A DNA stretch of 64,000 nt from Molossus alvarezi (GCA_037176705.1 CM073896.1:21960708-22024707); one strand, 5' to 3'; positions 46,479 through 58,337 are shown, numbered from the stretch's first letter. Numbers and translations: made by a program. The notes: generated from the sequence alone by a model not told the origin.

Positions 46479-46730
46479 GCCCTGGCCATTTTGGCTCAGT
46501 GGTTGGAGCATCGGCCTGGGGACTGAGGGTCCAGGCTCTATTCCAGGTCAAGGGCATGTACCTGGGTTGTAGGTTCAATCCCCAGTCCTAGCTGGGGTCA
46601 TATGGGAGGCAACCAGTTGATGTCTCTCTCTCTCCCTCCCTTCTCTCCTCTTTCCTCCCCTCCCTCCTTTCCACTCTTTCTACAAATCAATGGAAAAATA
46701 TTCTCAGGTGAGGATTAACAACAACAAAAA
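46479..46730 (+). mobile_element. Ves-type SINE, 'acgtacc' class variant
   Basis: Sense copy: 'gccctggccattttggctcagtgg', 'aggtcaagggcatgtacctgg', a long CT-rich middle, 'tctcaggtgaggattaaca'. TSD weak. Confidence 0.88.
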
Positions 46731-47192
46731 AGACATTAATATTTATTACTCATGATACTCATTGGGGAATTTTGTAATAATCTTATTAAGTCTGTTTTTG
46801 TACCTAGAGTCTATTTATTTTTTCATAAATGGATACACTTATATAGCCTCAGGTTATATCAATGGATCAAAATCCACAGAAAAGTACAGCATCCGTAAAA
46901 ATAGCATCTGGTGCATTTTTTTTTAGATTTTAAAATGTTCTACCAATTAAGAGACATGCATTTACAAACAACAGAACATTCAACTCAACATGGCTTAAAA
47001 TAATAAAGGACATTAATTGGCTTTGATAAGTAGAGACGAAAGAGACCAACCTTTGGCATTGATTTGATTCAGGGTCAACACAATGTCAATAAAGACACAG
47101 TTTTTTCCCATCCTTCTGCTTTATCTTCAGTAGTACTGTGGTAGGCACTTAGACAGACAGGAGCAGAGCAAGGCCGATGGGCCAGGTACCAA
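46731..47192. other. Mostly unrecognised sequence
   Basis: 'cattcaactcaacatggcttaaaata...attggctttgataag' near 46980 looks like an ancient interspersed repeat, but I cannot name it. Confidence 0.3.
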
Positions 47193-47834
47193 ATGTCAAC
47201 AGAGTGGAAAGCCCCAGGTGCATAGCAAAGGACAACTGAGGGTGCAACCTCACCCCCAGGGTGACCTTTTCTCCCCTAATATATTACTCGTCACACGGTT
47301 TGGATCCCCTGACCTTTTCTTCCTAGAGATAATATCTAGGCCTCATTTGTATTTTAGCTCCAGGCCCAGAAAAGCAGCAAAACCAGGCCAACAATTCCAC
47401 AGCTGACCTCAGGACCAGCTGCATTGGATAATGACACCCCGCCCTGGCACCAGCCAATCAATCAGTGAAGACCTCCCTGAAAGGACACGCCTGACTAGTC
47501 TATTGAGATCTTCCCCAAGGACCTCCCCTAAAATCTCCACTCTTAAACCCTGAGGAGGGAGGACCCAGCTTGCTCTCTCTCCCAAGAACAAGCCTTCTTC
47601 CCCCCACCGCCCAAACCCCACTCCCAACCCCCCAGGCTCCAAGGGCCCTTCCTTTACCTCTATAACTTGTTTCCTAAGCCCATTACTTCTACAAATTACT
47701 TCTTCTACCTCTGTGATTTTCCAAATAATTGTTCTGTTATAGTTTGGGTCTTGGCTCTGAATTCTTTTCTAGCCAGAACTGAAGTACTGAGGTTGCTGAA
47801 CCCAGGTCCTGTCTGACCCCAGGCGTCTAACACA
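47193..47834 (+). repeat. LTR-like segment (ERV class I type), probably solo
   Basis: A 640-bp GC-richer block with tandem CCAAT-like boxes ('cagccaatcaatcagtg', 47451-47467), a TATA-like 'cctctataacttg' (about 47659) and the U5-like 'gggtcttggctctgaattc...gaggttgctgaaccc'. It ends near 'gtctaaca'. TG and CA ends are guessed and no TSD is confirmed. The TGG that follows closely could be the start of a decayed primer-binding site, but no viral gene sequence follows. Confidence 0.45.
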
Positions 47835-48528
47835 TGGTGCTGTCCCCACCACCCCAACAGTACTAACTTCGCTCTCAAACAGCAGCCCTTTCAAGAGCTG
47901 TCCACTTCTCCTTTACATCCGTGTGGGGAGAGCCTCACTTTCAGAAAACTCCTGGCACTTCATTTCATCAGGCTGTAACAAACATTTCACCCAGTCTCGT
48001 TGCACTACTTGAGTCAGAGATAACAAGTGTCTGCCATGTTTTCAGTTTATTACCACATGAAAAGTATTTCATACACTATTATGGTATATCTTTAACGTTT
48101 TCATATAAGAATTTCACAGTGCTGGAGAATAACTTCTAAGTATGAGGACAACATTTTTATTTTAGGGCAAGAACATTTTTGCTATTATTTTCTCTAAAAT
48201 GTGACCACATTCATTAGCTTTTAGGTTATGAAAAGCACACAATATTTATTTCTTTCCTTCAATAGATTTCTATATATATAATGCATTAATCATACATTTA
48301 TGAATGTAATAGTTTGGGGAGAATTCAACCATTGAATCTTTTAGGTAGCACGATTTTTTTAAATCAACTTTCAAATATTGTTTTATGTACTTTTCTGCTC
48401 ATTACCATAAGAGCAAAGTAAAAATAGCTAAACTTTATTTTAAAAACTCTAGTAAAGTAATTCCCATTTGCTGCTCCTTTAAAAACACAACTGTTAGTAC
48501 TCAAATAAAGAAGGTAACATTTTAATTT
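47835..48528. other. Unrecognised sequence
   Basis: Possibly more ERV-derived leader for the first 150 bp; the rest is unique AT-rich sequence. Confidence 0.35.
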
Positions 48529-48542
48529 AAGAGTGGTAGAAT

Positions 48543-48745
48543 CCACCCAGCCAGTGTGGCTCAGTGGATTGAGCGTCATCCCAGGAACTGAGAGGTCCTG
48601 TTTCAATTCCTGGTCAGGGCACACGCCCAGGTTGTGGGCTCCATCCCCAGTAGGGGGTGTGTAGGAGGCAGTCAATATTTCTCTCTCTCTCTCTCTTCCT
48701 TTTTCTCTCTCTAAAAAAATCAATAAAAACATATTACAAAAAAAA
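48543..48745 (+). mobile_element. Ves-type SINE, 'acatgccc' class
   Basis: Sense copy: 'cccagccagtgtggctcagtgg', 'tggtcagggcacacgcccagg', 'aaaaaaatcaataaaaaca'. Perfect 14-bp duplication AAGAGTGGTAGAAT (48529-48542, 48746-48759). Confidence 0.93.
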
Positions 48746-48759
48746 AAGAGTGGTAGAAT

Positions 48760-49703
48760 TCTACATAAGTGAAATAAACAACTTATCTCAAAATTACAAT
48801 TGCTTATTTAGGAGAGAAAGATATTGTTTGATCCAAAATATTATAAAATATTTTACTACTGCCAGGAAAGTGAAATTTAAAGTTTAAAATATTAGCAAGT
48901 TGAACTTATATAAATTACTTATCAACATATTGTACCATTTTAACAAATTCGTAATTATAGAAAAATAGGTTAGGGAAGATGTCTTAATTTAAGAATGTGT
49001 CAGTCTAGCTTTGAATGACTCAGAAAACCATACAGCTTTCCGATCTTTAGGTTCTCCATCTGTAAAGTGAAAGAAGTAGACAATGACCTTTAACATCCCT
49101 TCCAACCTACACACTTATGTAGCATGGTTATCTTCAGCAGTACTTTAGAGAATGACGGTTTAACCTCAAAGTCTTTTCTCAATATATAAAGGTCTCCCAT
49201 TAAATTATAAAGATTTACTTTAATCATTTACAATTACGGTATTATATATTTCCTGTTGCCCTAAAAAAATAAAAATAAAAATAGGAGCTATGACTGATAT
49301 CAATCTCCTAACTTCTTAGTTCTGTCTCTCAGATCGCAGCTGATGGTTTGATCAGCACATATGGATTTCTGTTCTTTGGCTCCAGTCTCAAAATGAGGTT
49401 ACCCAAACCTTCCCTAGCTCTCACTGCTTTGAACACCAAAAGAGATGTCATGTATCAAAGGATACATAAACAAAAAACCACCTCGCCAATGCAAAGAATT
49501 ATTATTTTGGTTAACATTTTTTACTTTTTCCTGATGAAAGTATCTGGATAGTGTACAAAATATATCTTCTTTCAGAGGACTTATATATTTATAGTAAAAA
49601 TCCTTCCATTATCTGACTATTTTATAGTCACATTATTTCATTTCTAACTTACTGCTTTATCTTCTAATTGCATGGGGCCTGATAGTTGGTTTAGCCAGAG
49701 TCT
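48760..49703. other. Unique sequence with a MIR-like remnant
   Basis: 'gaatgactcagaaaacc...ttaggttctccatctgtaaagtg...caatgacctttaacatcccttccaacct' (about 48995-49115) resembles the MIR-type 'cctcatctgtaaaatg...gacctctaaggtcccttcc' string. Nothing else is recognised. Confidence 0.4.
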
Positions 49704-49720
49704 AGAAAGTTCAACCTTTT

Positions 49721-49740
49721 TAAAAAAAAATATATATATA

Positions 49741-49787
<47 letters not shown>

Positions 49788-49982
49788 CTATTGATTTTTT
49801 TAGAGAGAGGAAGGGAGAGAGATAAAAACATTGATGTGAGAGAAACATGGATCAGTTGCCTCCTGCACGCCCCCTACTGGGGATCGAGCCCACAACCCAG
49901 GCAGGTGCCCTGACCGGGAATTGAACTGGGACTTCTCAGTCCATGGGACGACACCCAATCCACTGAGCCACACCGGCTCGGG
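49721..49982 (-). mobile_element. Ves-type SINE, 'acatgccc' class, tail turned into (TA)n
   Basis: Antisense copy: after a (TA)n tract (49731-49785) come 'ttctattgatttttttagagagagg', 'tgccccctactggggatcgagcc' and a head ending 'ctgagccacaccggctcgg'. The duplication AGAAAGTTCAACCTTT flanks SINE plus TA tract (49704-49720, 49983-49998), so the microsatellite grew from the SINE tail. Confidence 0.92.
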
Positions 49983-49998
49983 AGAAAGTTCAACCTTT

Positions 49999-51310
49999 CA
50001 AGGTGTGAAAAAGTTTCTCTGTTTCTTGAGCAAATCTGATATCGTCATTCTCTTTCAAACACTGGCTCCCTGAACTGGGAAGGTTGTTTGTTTGGGGGTT
50101 TTTGAGATTCTCAGGCTCCGGCCCTAGAGTTTCTGACTCAATTGTCTGGGACCGGACACAGGAAAGCTCTGATGTTAACTGCAAACACATTCAGAGAAAA
50201 TATACAGTATCTATAAAGAACTACCTGTAACAAACCTTTGCAAGAAAATTTTTAAACAGTACTTTGACAGCGGAGCTCAGACAATGCAAGTAGATGCTAA
50301 AAAGTGAGTGACTGGACCCTTATGAGGTGATTACTTTTTGCTTTATTTGGAGCCATTCACTGGTAAGATCTCCAAATAACAAAAAGGTGGCTAAATATTT
50401 AATCAGCATCATTGAAAAAAAAAATGCTTTGCAGCCCTTAATGAAAATTATAAAATAAACTGCATGGTTACCTGTAGGAATTCAAGATTTCCATGTCTCT
50501 GGAGTTTACCATAACTAGGAGAAAATGTTATACAAAACAGCTATTACGTTATATTAACTCCAAAACTATGTGCTTAATTTAAAGTGCAATTTCAGCTTTT
50601 AGGAAATTTAAAGGATATATAGATCTTACATTCAATTTATTCTACACGGAATGCTTAGTTGTGAAAAGGAGATACAAAATGTTTGGTGCCAAGAATGAAT
50701 ACCACAACTTCCAACTTAACGCAAAACCACCTGCACTTGGTTTCCAGGTGCCTGAGGTCTCTGCAGCCACGCAGAGTGTGTTCATGTGATGTGGTTGTCT
50801 GCCCGGCACACGCCTATCAGGAGCCTCGCAGTTGGTGTTGTCATGTCTCTAGGCAGCTGTTAGACACTAGGGAGTCTTAGACACATAAGTAGCAACGTCC
50901 CATGACATTCTAAGAGATGTAGCTTCAGTTCTCCTTGAAATACTGTATATGACATTGTAGAGCAAGCTATAACCCCAGTTAGCCAGAGTGCTACTCTAAA
51001 TATCGCCATATAGATATATATCCAAATATATGTACATATTCAAGGAACCTATCACTTTTCCTTGGAGGAACATCATTTCCACAATAACTCCTATCTGTCA
51101 AATCAAATTACTTAATGTGACATGAACTTGAAAAGGGGTAAACTGCCTTTCACAGTTGCTTCCATTGCATTCTTGAAAAATTCAAACCCCATGTGAGAGA
51201 GTTGGCTGGTACAGAGCACTTGTATTGGCTGTTCTGGTGACTTTACATCTAGTTCAAGTTCTATTTTGGAAGAGGTAATACAATACACATTACACAGATT
51301 CTAGCAGGTT
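49999..51310. other. Unique sequence, nothing recognised
   Basis: Small open frames (for example 50683-50880) lack recognisable domains or splice context. Confidence 0.45.
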
Positions 51311-51320
51311 CATAATCATC

Positions 51321-51547
51321 TTTTTTTTTTTTTTTTTTTATCCTCACCCAAGGACATTTTTGCATTTATCTTCAGATAGAGCGGGAGGGAGGGAGGGAGG
51401 AATAGAGAGAGAAACATCGATGTGAGAGAGACACAACTGGTTGCCACCCACACGCATCTGAGGTACATGCCCCTAATGGGAACTGAACCTGGGACTCTTT
51501 GGTCCCCGGGGTGGACGCTCTAACCGCTGAGCCAAACTGGCCAAGGC
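51321..51547 (-). mobile_element. Ves-type SINE, 'acgtacc' class, internal deletion
   Basis: Antisense copy with a T19 run (51321-51339), 'atcctcacccaaggacatttttgc', 'gaaacatcgatgtgagagagac' and a head ending 'ctgagccaaactggccaagg'. About 25 nt of the central block are missing compared with the 27.8-kb copy. CATAATCATCTTT / CATAACCCTCTTT flanks it. Confidence 0.9.
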
Positions 51548-51560
51548 CATAACCCTCTTT

Positions 51561-54050
51561 ATTCATGTCATCTACCTTGCAGTTTGGATCAAAGCTCCCA
51601 AAGCTTCTTTTCCAAAAAGCTGAAGTATTTTGCTTTTTTCACCCTACAATCAAGGTTAGCAAATTGAGTAACATCATAATTGAAACATAATTTATGTAGA
51701 AATATCCAAACAGGATTGGATATTCTGGCTGGTGCTGGGGTCTTCCTGAAGCTGTCCTTGTGTTCAGTCACACTCTGAGCCATGCCGAGTCCCTTCAATT
51801 TCTTCTCGATCTTTATCACCTTGACTGAAAACGTAAACAGTGTTAGCTTCTTCAGCACTTTTATCTTTAAATATCAAGCAATTCCTGAAGACTCAAATAG
51901 ACTAGCTCTGTAACCGCTGAGCTGATGGTATTCTGAGATTTTCTGGAAAGAGGCATTTAATTACATTTGCCAATCTCTCTTCAATCCTGGCTTTAGAAAG
52001 AGAAAATGAAATCTTATCTTTCACGAATCCAAAAGTTGAAGGAGAAACATACATACAAGTGCAACGGAGGGAACTGTGTTGGGTGGAGGTACAGAAGGCG
52101 GAGTCCCGCACTGGTGCCGAGGCTGTCCCTGGGGCAGGGTGTCCTGAGGGGCAGCTGGGTGAGCTTCACAGATCTTTGCAGCCACCATGTCATCCTATCA
52201 TTGAACCTGACCCAGGAGCAATTGGCTGCTCACTGCCCATCTTGGAGCTAACAATGTGTCCAGAGTATCGGCTTCTGCTGAAATATTTTGGCCTAGGCCA
52301 TATGCCTCATTTTTGGAGTCAGGAAAGGAGTTTGCTTTTTTTGAACCAAGAGATTTTAGGAGAGAGGACCTTAAAATGAAAACCAGGACTATTACCCAGA
52401 CAAGGGAGTGAATGAAATGATGAAAACACTTTATGCCCCCAATGAGGAGCTGGTTTATGAGTGGGCTGAACCAGGTAGGGTGTAATCAGAAAACAGTTTT
52501 GTTTTTCTCTGCCCAGTTCCTACACACACAACCTGTAGTATCTAATGAACTGCCTCTGGAGAGCGTCTTCCTGAGGTCTCCATCTCCTCCGTTACCATGT
52601 CCACAGCACTCTATGTCGAAACCTCAACTTTGATTCAGACTCTCTCCTGTTCCCTCCTGCTCTGCTCAGGTGGGACTAAAGGTCTGTAGACTTGGCTATG
52701 GGAAAAGAAGGCATGAACTGATTTTATTTTTCATTCTCTTAACTTTCTCCTTGCCTCACCCCTCTTCTTCTTCTGACTGCTATGAGATTGGGGGCGTGGG
52801 CAAAGGATGAGGAAGAAGAAGGGCAAAGGACTCTGGGTGTCAAGTGTTGGTTTATTTTAATGTTTCTCTTGGTGCCCCCATCATGAGCTCCACCCAAAAG
52901 TTGACTTTCTATTTCAAGGAGCACCTGCGTGTTTTTTGGAATATCCTCCTTGCCTGTTCTCTTGCAGGGGTCTTCACATGTTCTTCTTCGCTGACTCTTA
53001 GGTGTATCACCTACCTGGCCATTTAATACCCTCTTCCATCTGTCGTCCCCAACAGAAAATGCCTAGCATCCCTTTGCTAAAACCCCTCACCTTTCCGGCC
53101 AGCGCTTTTGAGTGGATTGCTTTTAAGACTGCCAAGGGTCTGGGTAATATTTGTCCTTCACAGACTTTTCTCAACTTATTCAGCCAAAATTAGACAACTC
53201 CAGCTAATCTTCTAACTTTAAAATTATGGAGGCAGGAGACAGACACTGATATCTTGGTCAAATCAAAATGTATATTACTGGGGCTTAAGAATTGTTTTGC
53301 ATTAATCTACAGTAGCAGCAAGTTAAAGACAAAGGTTAGCAGAAATAGGAGGCCTGCCTTGCTTCTTGTAGGCAGCTCAAGTTTAGGGAGTGATTTTCTT
53401 AGGGTTCCATCACTCTGCCTTAGTTGAGGGGGTAGAGAGGAGCCCCACCTGAAGGAAGGGAGCATCCCACAACTCCAATGAGTTTCTTTCAAAGGTTGAC
53501 TATGTGAATCTCCAGTCTGCTCTAAAAAGTGGTTGGAGCAACTTTGAGAATGAAAGGTTCATGCTACATATTCTTAGCTTAAGAGTTTCAGGCTAAATTC
53601 TGAGACACCAAGGTCAAATGAAAAATAAAAGTAGAATTAGGGATACATTTTCTGATGTATTCTGCCACCCACTTCAGTACAGTTCGGGCCGGCGCGCTTG
53701 GCATTCTTTCTCCTACCATGCCCATTATTTTATTGACAGAGAAAAAAATGTGGACTGGGAAAGAGAGACTAAAAGGAATGGGAAGTACTAAATATATAAC
53801 TGCTTCTATTATCCTACCCTCGAGATCCAAGACTCTGGGTTCATGAAAGGTTAACCACATTCTATGGCCGCGCTATACAGTACATGTGATTTCCTTTTGT
53901 CTAAAAAAAATAGAGTTTTCAGAAGAACGTAGAACTATATGATTATTTTAATATTTAAGCTTGTACTCAGTGAGATACTAAAACCCTGAAAACTTTTTCT
54001 TCACAAAAAACATAAATGAAAGGCTTATATTTAATGTCACACAAAGTGGA
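51561..54050. other. Unique sequence, no supported gene
   Basis: About 2.5 kb, locally GC-richer (52060-52260), with scattered short open frames. A minus-strand stretch at 51764-51865 reads as a 33-codon acidic peptide ending in a stop, and 'gaataaag' follows downstream near 51560. I do not recognise it. No repeat family is evident. Confidence 0.4.
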
Positions 54051-54078
54051 AATAATCACACACACACACACACCATGA

Positions 54079-54146
<68 letters not shown>

Positions 54147-54276
54147 AAAGAGAGAGGGAGGGAGGAGGAAGGGAGGAAGGGAGGAAGGGAGGAAGGGAGG
54201 AAGGGAGGAAGGGAGGAAGGAAGGAAGGAAGGAAGGAAGGAAGGAAGGAAGGAAGGAAGGAAGGAAGGAAGGAAAG
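54051..54276. repeat. Compound microsatellite: (CA)n, then 200 nt pure purine (GAAA)n-(GGAA)n
   Basis: A CA run at about 54058-54073 is followed by an uninterrupted purine tract, 54077-54276. It consists of GAAA units, an 'agagagggagggaggagg' hinge, GGAAGGGA units and then GGAA/AAGG units to the end. The long frames through it encode only K/E/R/G or, on the other strand, F/L/P/S repeats and are not genes. Confidence 0.98.
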
Positions 54277-56321
54277 CACTCTTACAGCTGTAGAATGGCA
54301 CTTATGCATATGTGCACAGCATTTATCTTCAATGAAAACAACTGAACAGGTGGGGACCATGATTTAATAAACATTGTTTTAAACCAAATCAGGTAGTAGA
54401 CACAAAGCAAGTGTGCAATCTTATCAAATACAGCAACTGAATTTGAGCTTATCCATTCCATACTATAGGTGCTGAAACTCAGAATATAATTCCATTTTGA
54501 TTATATGCCCAGATAAAACCAATGCAAAATCGTTTTCAATTTATGTGGATAAAATAGGTTTTCTTTTAAGTGGAACTCATTCCAATGTTGAAATAATGTA
54601 ATAAAAAAAAAAAGAGGGAAAGATTTAAATTTTTATACTGTCTGAATAGAGGAACTAAGTGTACTATAATACATTATTATTAATAAGAAACTGATAATTA
54701 AAGTAAAAACTTAATCATCTAATTTTTTTTAAACCACATACACTTTTTAGAGATCAGCTGTTTTTAAAACAGGGTATATATGCCTCCTAGAAAACTTGCA
54801 TTCAGAGATTTTTACCATTCAATTATTTTTAAGATGATTGGCTTTTATAACAAGAAAACAATATGACTAACACCACAGTGTTCATGGAAATTAAAAATAT
54901 AGTGATTACTGGGGGGGAGCTTTGTTTTTATGGAGAAATTCATTATCTCCCAATGCATCTGAAATACAAAGAAGAAAGAGCACAGCTTTTTATTTTTAAC
55001 TAATTAAATTGAAAGTTGAAATTAGTTTACTTTGCTCCGTTTGTATAGATGGGATAAAGCTTTTAAATTAAATGTCCCTCAAAATAGCAAAAGAGTTGAA
55101 TTATCAGATAATCATAAAAACAAGCTCAGAAAAGATTGCACAGTTAATAGCCTAATCATTTTGATGAAGGGCACACTTAATTCTTAACCACCTTTCTATA
55201 GTGACGACAACAAATAGAAAAGCAATTACAATGTTAGAATTATTCTTGCACCTGCTGAGTCTGACCCTTTATGTTTCCATAGGGAATCCAATAGGTTTGT
55301 AATGAACTGAGATGGGATATTACACTAACTTTCTTTGAAGTTAATTGTGTTGCCACATTTGTCGGCATCTAGCATAGTAATTATCTGACCACGCATTGTG
55401 TTACAAGCAATATGTACAAAATGTGAGCAATCAATAATAACTAGAAAATGGAGCTGGCCAAAAGAAATCATTACACATGAGTTGAAGTTACACTCAATTG
55501 TGTAATAAAGAATCCTTTTACAAGAAGTCTTGTGTTAGCACAAAATTCTATACAAAATATGAAGTTGTACTATAGAGATAACGTTTCAGAAAAATCAAAA
55601 GAGAGTATATCATTCTCAGTTAATGTTAAATAACAAAACAACCCTCTACATTTAACAATATAAGCCCTCAAAGACATGTGGAATCACTTTATTCTTAACA
55701 TTGTATAGAAGGTTACTTGGGTAGTAAGTGTTCCATATACACATGGAAGAAAAAGATTTGCTTACTCTCTTCTTTTTCTGTATTTCTGGGGGATTTGAAT
55801 AAGGATGGGGTTACCTATCCATGAAGTTTGAAAATGAAGAGGAGGTTTTTCATAATCCAGGTCTATTGCATGTTAGAATAATAGATGAGAGCTTTTGTGA
55901 TAAAATAAGAGTGGGGAGGATAAAGTGGTATCTTGTCAGCATAGCAACACAAACAATTATGCCAACCAGTGTCATCAGGAAGTGTGAAAGTTTGATTTGT
56001 TTAGGGATATTTGACCCTAAGACCAAACTCTGTTTTTATTATCCCCTTTTATTTATAGAGATTCAAACCCTCCTGAGAACCATCCAAAAATAAGAAATAA
56101 AACAAAACAGACCCCTAATAGAACAAAATGGTCGTCAGTCTCAAAACCCTGGAGGACAGGAGGTACATTCCAAACCAAGATGCTCGGGGAAGCCTGGGGG
56201 AAAGACGGATTGACAGGAGGGTGATTTGGGGGTGGCCCCAACAATGGTGAACAGAAATCTGTCATGTCTACTGCAGAACAACTGGGGTAAGAAATAGTAC
56301 ATATTCTTCACATTTTCTACC
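54277..56321. other. Repeat-poor, TAAT-rich unique sequence; possible conserved noncoding DNA
   Basis: About 2 kb with no recognised repeat, unusual in this window. Homeodomain-type cores are frequent at 54980-55240 ('aactaattaaattgaaag', 'aaattagtttac', 'aaagcaattacaatg'). The 90-codon frame at 55821-56093 has no recognisable domain. Whether any of it is conserved cannot be seen from one sequence. Confidence 0.4.
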
Positions 56322-56333
56322 CAAAATGGACTC

Positions 56334-56582
56334 TTTTTTTTTTTTGAATCCACACCCAAGGACATTTTTGTATTTATCTTCAGATAGAATGGGAGGGAGA
56401 GAGGAGAAAAGAGAGAGAGAAACATCGACTGAGAAAGACACATCAAGTGGTTGCCACCCACACGGATGCAGGCAGGGCCGAGACAAACTGCAACTGAGGT
56501 GCATGCCCTTAGCGGGAACCGAACCTGGGACTCTCTGGTCCATGGGCCAACTCTCTAATCACTGAGCCAAACTGGCCAGGGC
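56334..56582 (-). mobile_element. Ves-type SINE, 'acgtacc' class
   Basis: Antisense copy: a T run, 'cacacccaaggacatttttg', 'gagaaacatcgactgagaaag', 'agcgggaaccgaacctggg' and a head ending 'ctgagccaaactggccagggc'. CAAAATGGACTC / CAAAGTGGACTC flanks it (56322-56333, 56583-56594). Confidence 0.92.
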
Positions 56583-56594
56583 CAAAGTGGACTC

Positions 56595-56810
56595 GTTTTA
56601 AACAAAGCAATTTGAAACTGAAATTATGAATAGTGAGTGAATAACCAAATAGAATGTATTTTTGTGGAATCCGTGTGGGACAGATACATTAAGAACTCTC
56701 ACATTAAAAGATTTCTTATGATTGGAAACATAATTTATTCTTTTTTTCTTTCTGTCCCTACAGAAGTAACTCAAGGTTGCTCTTGCTGGGACTTTTAGAA
56801 CCAATGTGAG

Positions 56811-56843
<33 letters not shown>

Positions 56844-57439
56844 ACAGGATGCCATCAATTATAATCGATTCATTTTGCATGAATAATTCTCAGGTCATTG
56901 ATTCTCTCCCAAATTCACTGTCTTAAGACTGTGTACACCCTTTATTTTCAACATCAAAAAATATGATGAAGTTATATTGTAGGTACCTCAGGAGTCTCCT
57001 TCCGGGATCTGAACCAAAGCCTAGAAAAGCATCTGGAAGTTGGGATATTCAATTTTTTTTTTTTTTTTTTTTATTTTCTAGTTCAGCACATTTTCTTAGA
57101 TTCTATCTGGCCAGCTCCAAATGGTATATCAAATACTGTACTTTTGTTCTTACTTTACCTTAGAGCTCTTTGTGAAATTGTTGGACTAATGTTCTGATTA
57201 ATCCTCATATAATTCATTGACTTTTTCTGAATGGAGAAGGGGAAAAAAATACCCCTATTGGTAAATGTTACCATATTTGTTTTTGTTTGTTTGGGAGTTT
57301 TCTTCTTTCATTAAGATTTTAGATACTCTCAACATTAATTCATAACCCATATGAATCTATTATTAGTGAGTATGGGAATAGTCTCTGAGTATAAGACACA
57401 GCTCTCTGTCCACTGAAACCTGGGATTAAGACAAATACT
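56595..57439. other. Unique sequence with small repeats
   Basis: A (GT)n(GA)n stretch lies at about 56811-56842 and a T run at 57054-57072. No gene is recognised. Confidence 0.4.
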
Positions 57440-57612
57440 ATGGGGTCAAGTAAACCTTAATCCTAATGAAAGCTTCATCATTAACTTGAAGTATAATGCT
57501 GGGTGAACTACACCTTTTTTTTCACTTGTAAATGTGGAATACAACATTAGCATCATAAGGATGCTGTAAAGATAAAATTTTAATTAATCAGCTACTCTCA
57601 TAACATTTGGAA
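57440..57612 (+). repeat. MIR-like remnant
   Basis: 'ttcatcattaacttgaagtataatgctgggtgaac', 'ttcacttgtaaatgtggaatacaac' and 'aaggatgctgtaaagataaaatt' follow MIR core order loosely. Confidence 0.4.
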
Positions 57613-57819
57613 GGTCAACTACTTTCATTTCCATTGACATTTAGCTTGAAACACTACACAGTAAATGCTCTCTGAGTGTACATGACGGGAAAGAGCTTTA
57701 GTGTCTGAATTTGAAAAGCTGGTGCTTAAGCTTTTATATCTGTTTGTATTATCAGATCGTTGTATTATCTATATTCATTAAAACATTTTTACTTTTATGT
57801 CTTAAATTATTTTTATTTT

Positions 57820-57860
57820 CTTCCTTCCTTCCTTTCTTTCTTTTTCTTTCTTTGTCCCTT
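57820..57860. repeat. Pyrimidine-rich (TTCC)n/(TTTC)n stretch
   Basis: 'cttccttcctttctttc' and related units, running into a TTTA-type repeat (57861-57893) at the tail of the following SINE. Confidence 0.8.
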
Positions 57861-58083
57861 TATTTATTTATTTATTATTATTATTTATTTATTTTAGAGA
57901 GAGAGGAAAGGCGAGGGAGAGAGAAATAGAAAATCGATGAAAGAGAACATTGATTGGCTGCCTCCTGCATGCCCCCCACTGAGGATCAGTCCCACACCTG
58001 GGCATGTGCCCTGACCGGGAATCGAACGGGCGACCTCTTGGTGCATGGGTCGATGCTCAACCACTGAGCCACACTGGCTGGGC
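57861..58083 (-). mobile_element. Ves-type SINE, 'acatgccc' class
   Basis: Antisense copy whose tail is a TTTA/TTA repeat. It then has 'ttttagagagagaggaaagg', 'tgccccccactgaggatcag' and a head ending 'actgagccacactggctggg'. Any TSD is lost in surrounding TTTC-rich sequence. Confidence 0.9.
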
Positions 58084-58328
58084 TGTTTCTTTCTTTCTTT
58101 TTTTCTTTAATCCTTACCCAAAGATATTTTTCTATGTATCTTCAGATAGAGTGGGAGGAAAGGAGGGAGGGAGAGAGACACATCAATGTGAGAGGGACAC
58201 ATCGACTAGTTGTCCTCTGCACGACCCCGACCAGGGCTGGGAAAAACCAGCAACCGAGGTACGTGCCCTTGACTGGCATCAAACCTGCGGCTCATTGGTC
58301 CACAGGCCAACGATCTAACCATTGAGCC
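58084..58328 (-). mobile_element. Ves-type SINE, 'acgtacc' class, head clipped
   Basis: Antisense copy directly abutting the previous SINE: 'aatccttacccaaagatattttt', 'acatcaatgtgagagggacacatcg' and a head ending 'accattgagcc'. The last 15 or so nt of a normal head (the reverse of 'gccctggccagtttgg') are missing, and antisense L1 sequence begins straight after. Confidence 0.87.
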
Positions 58329-58337
58329 TAAAATTTA

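Noticed and set aside
54037..54360. Open frames of 70-107 codons across the purine tract
   Set aside because: They are translations of a microsatellite in three frames and cannot be treated as proteins.
55821..56093. 90-codon plus-strand frame as a small gene
   Set aside because: No domain, codon or splice evidence; the length is within chance for 64 kb of AT-rich DNA.
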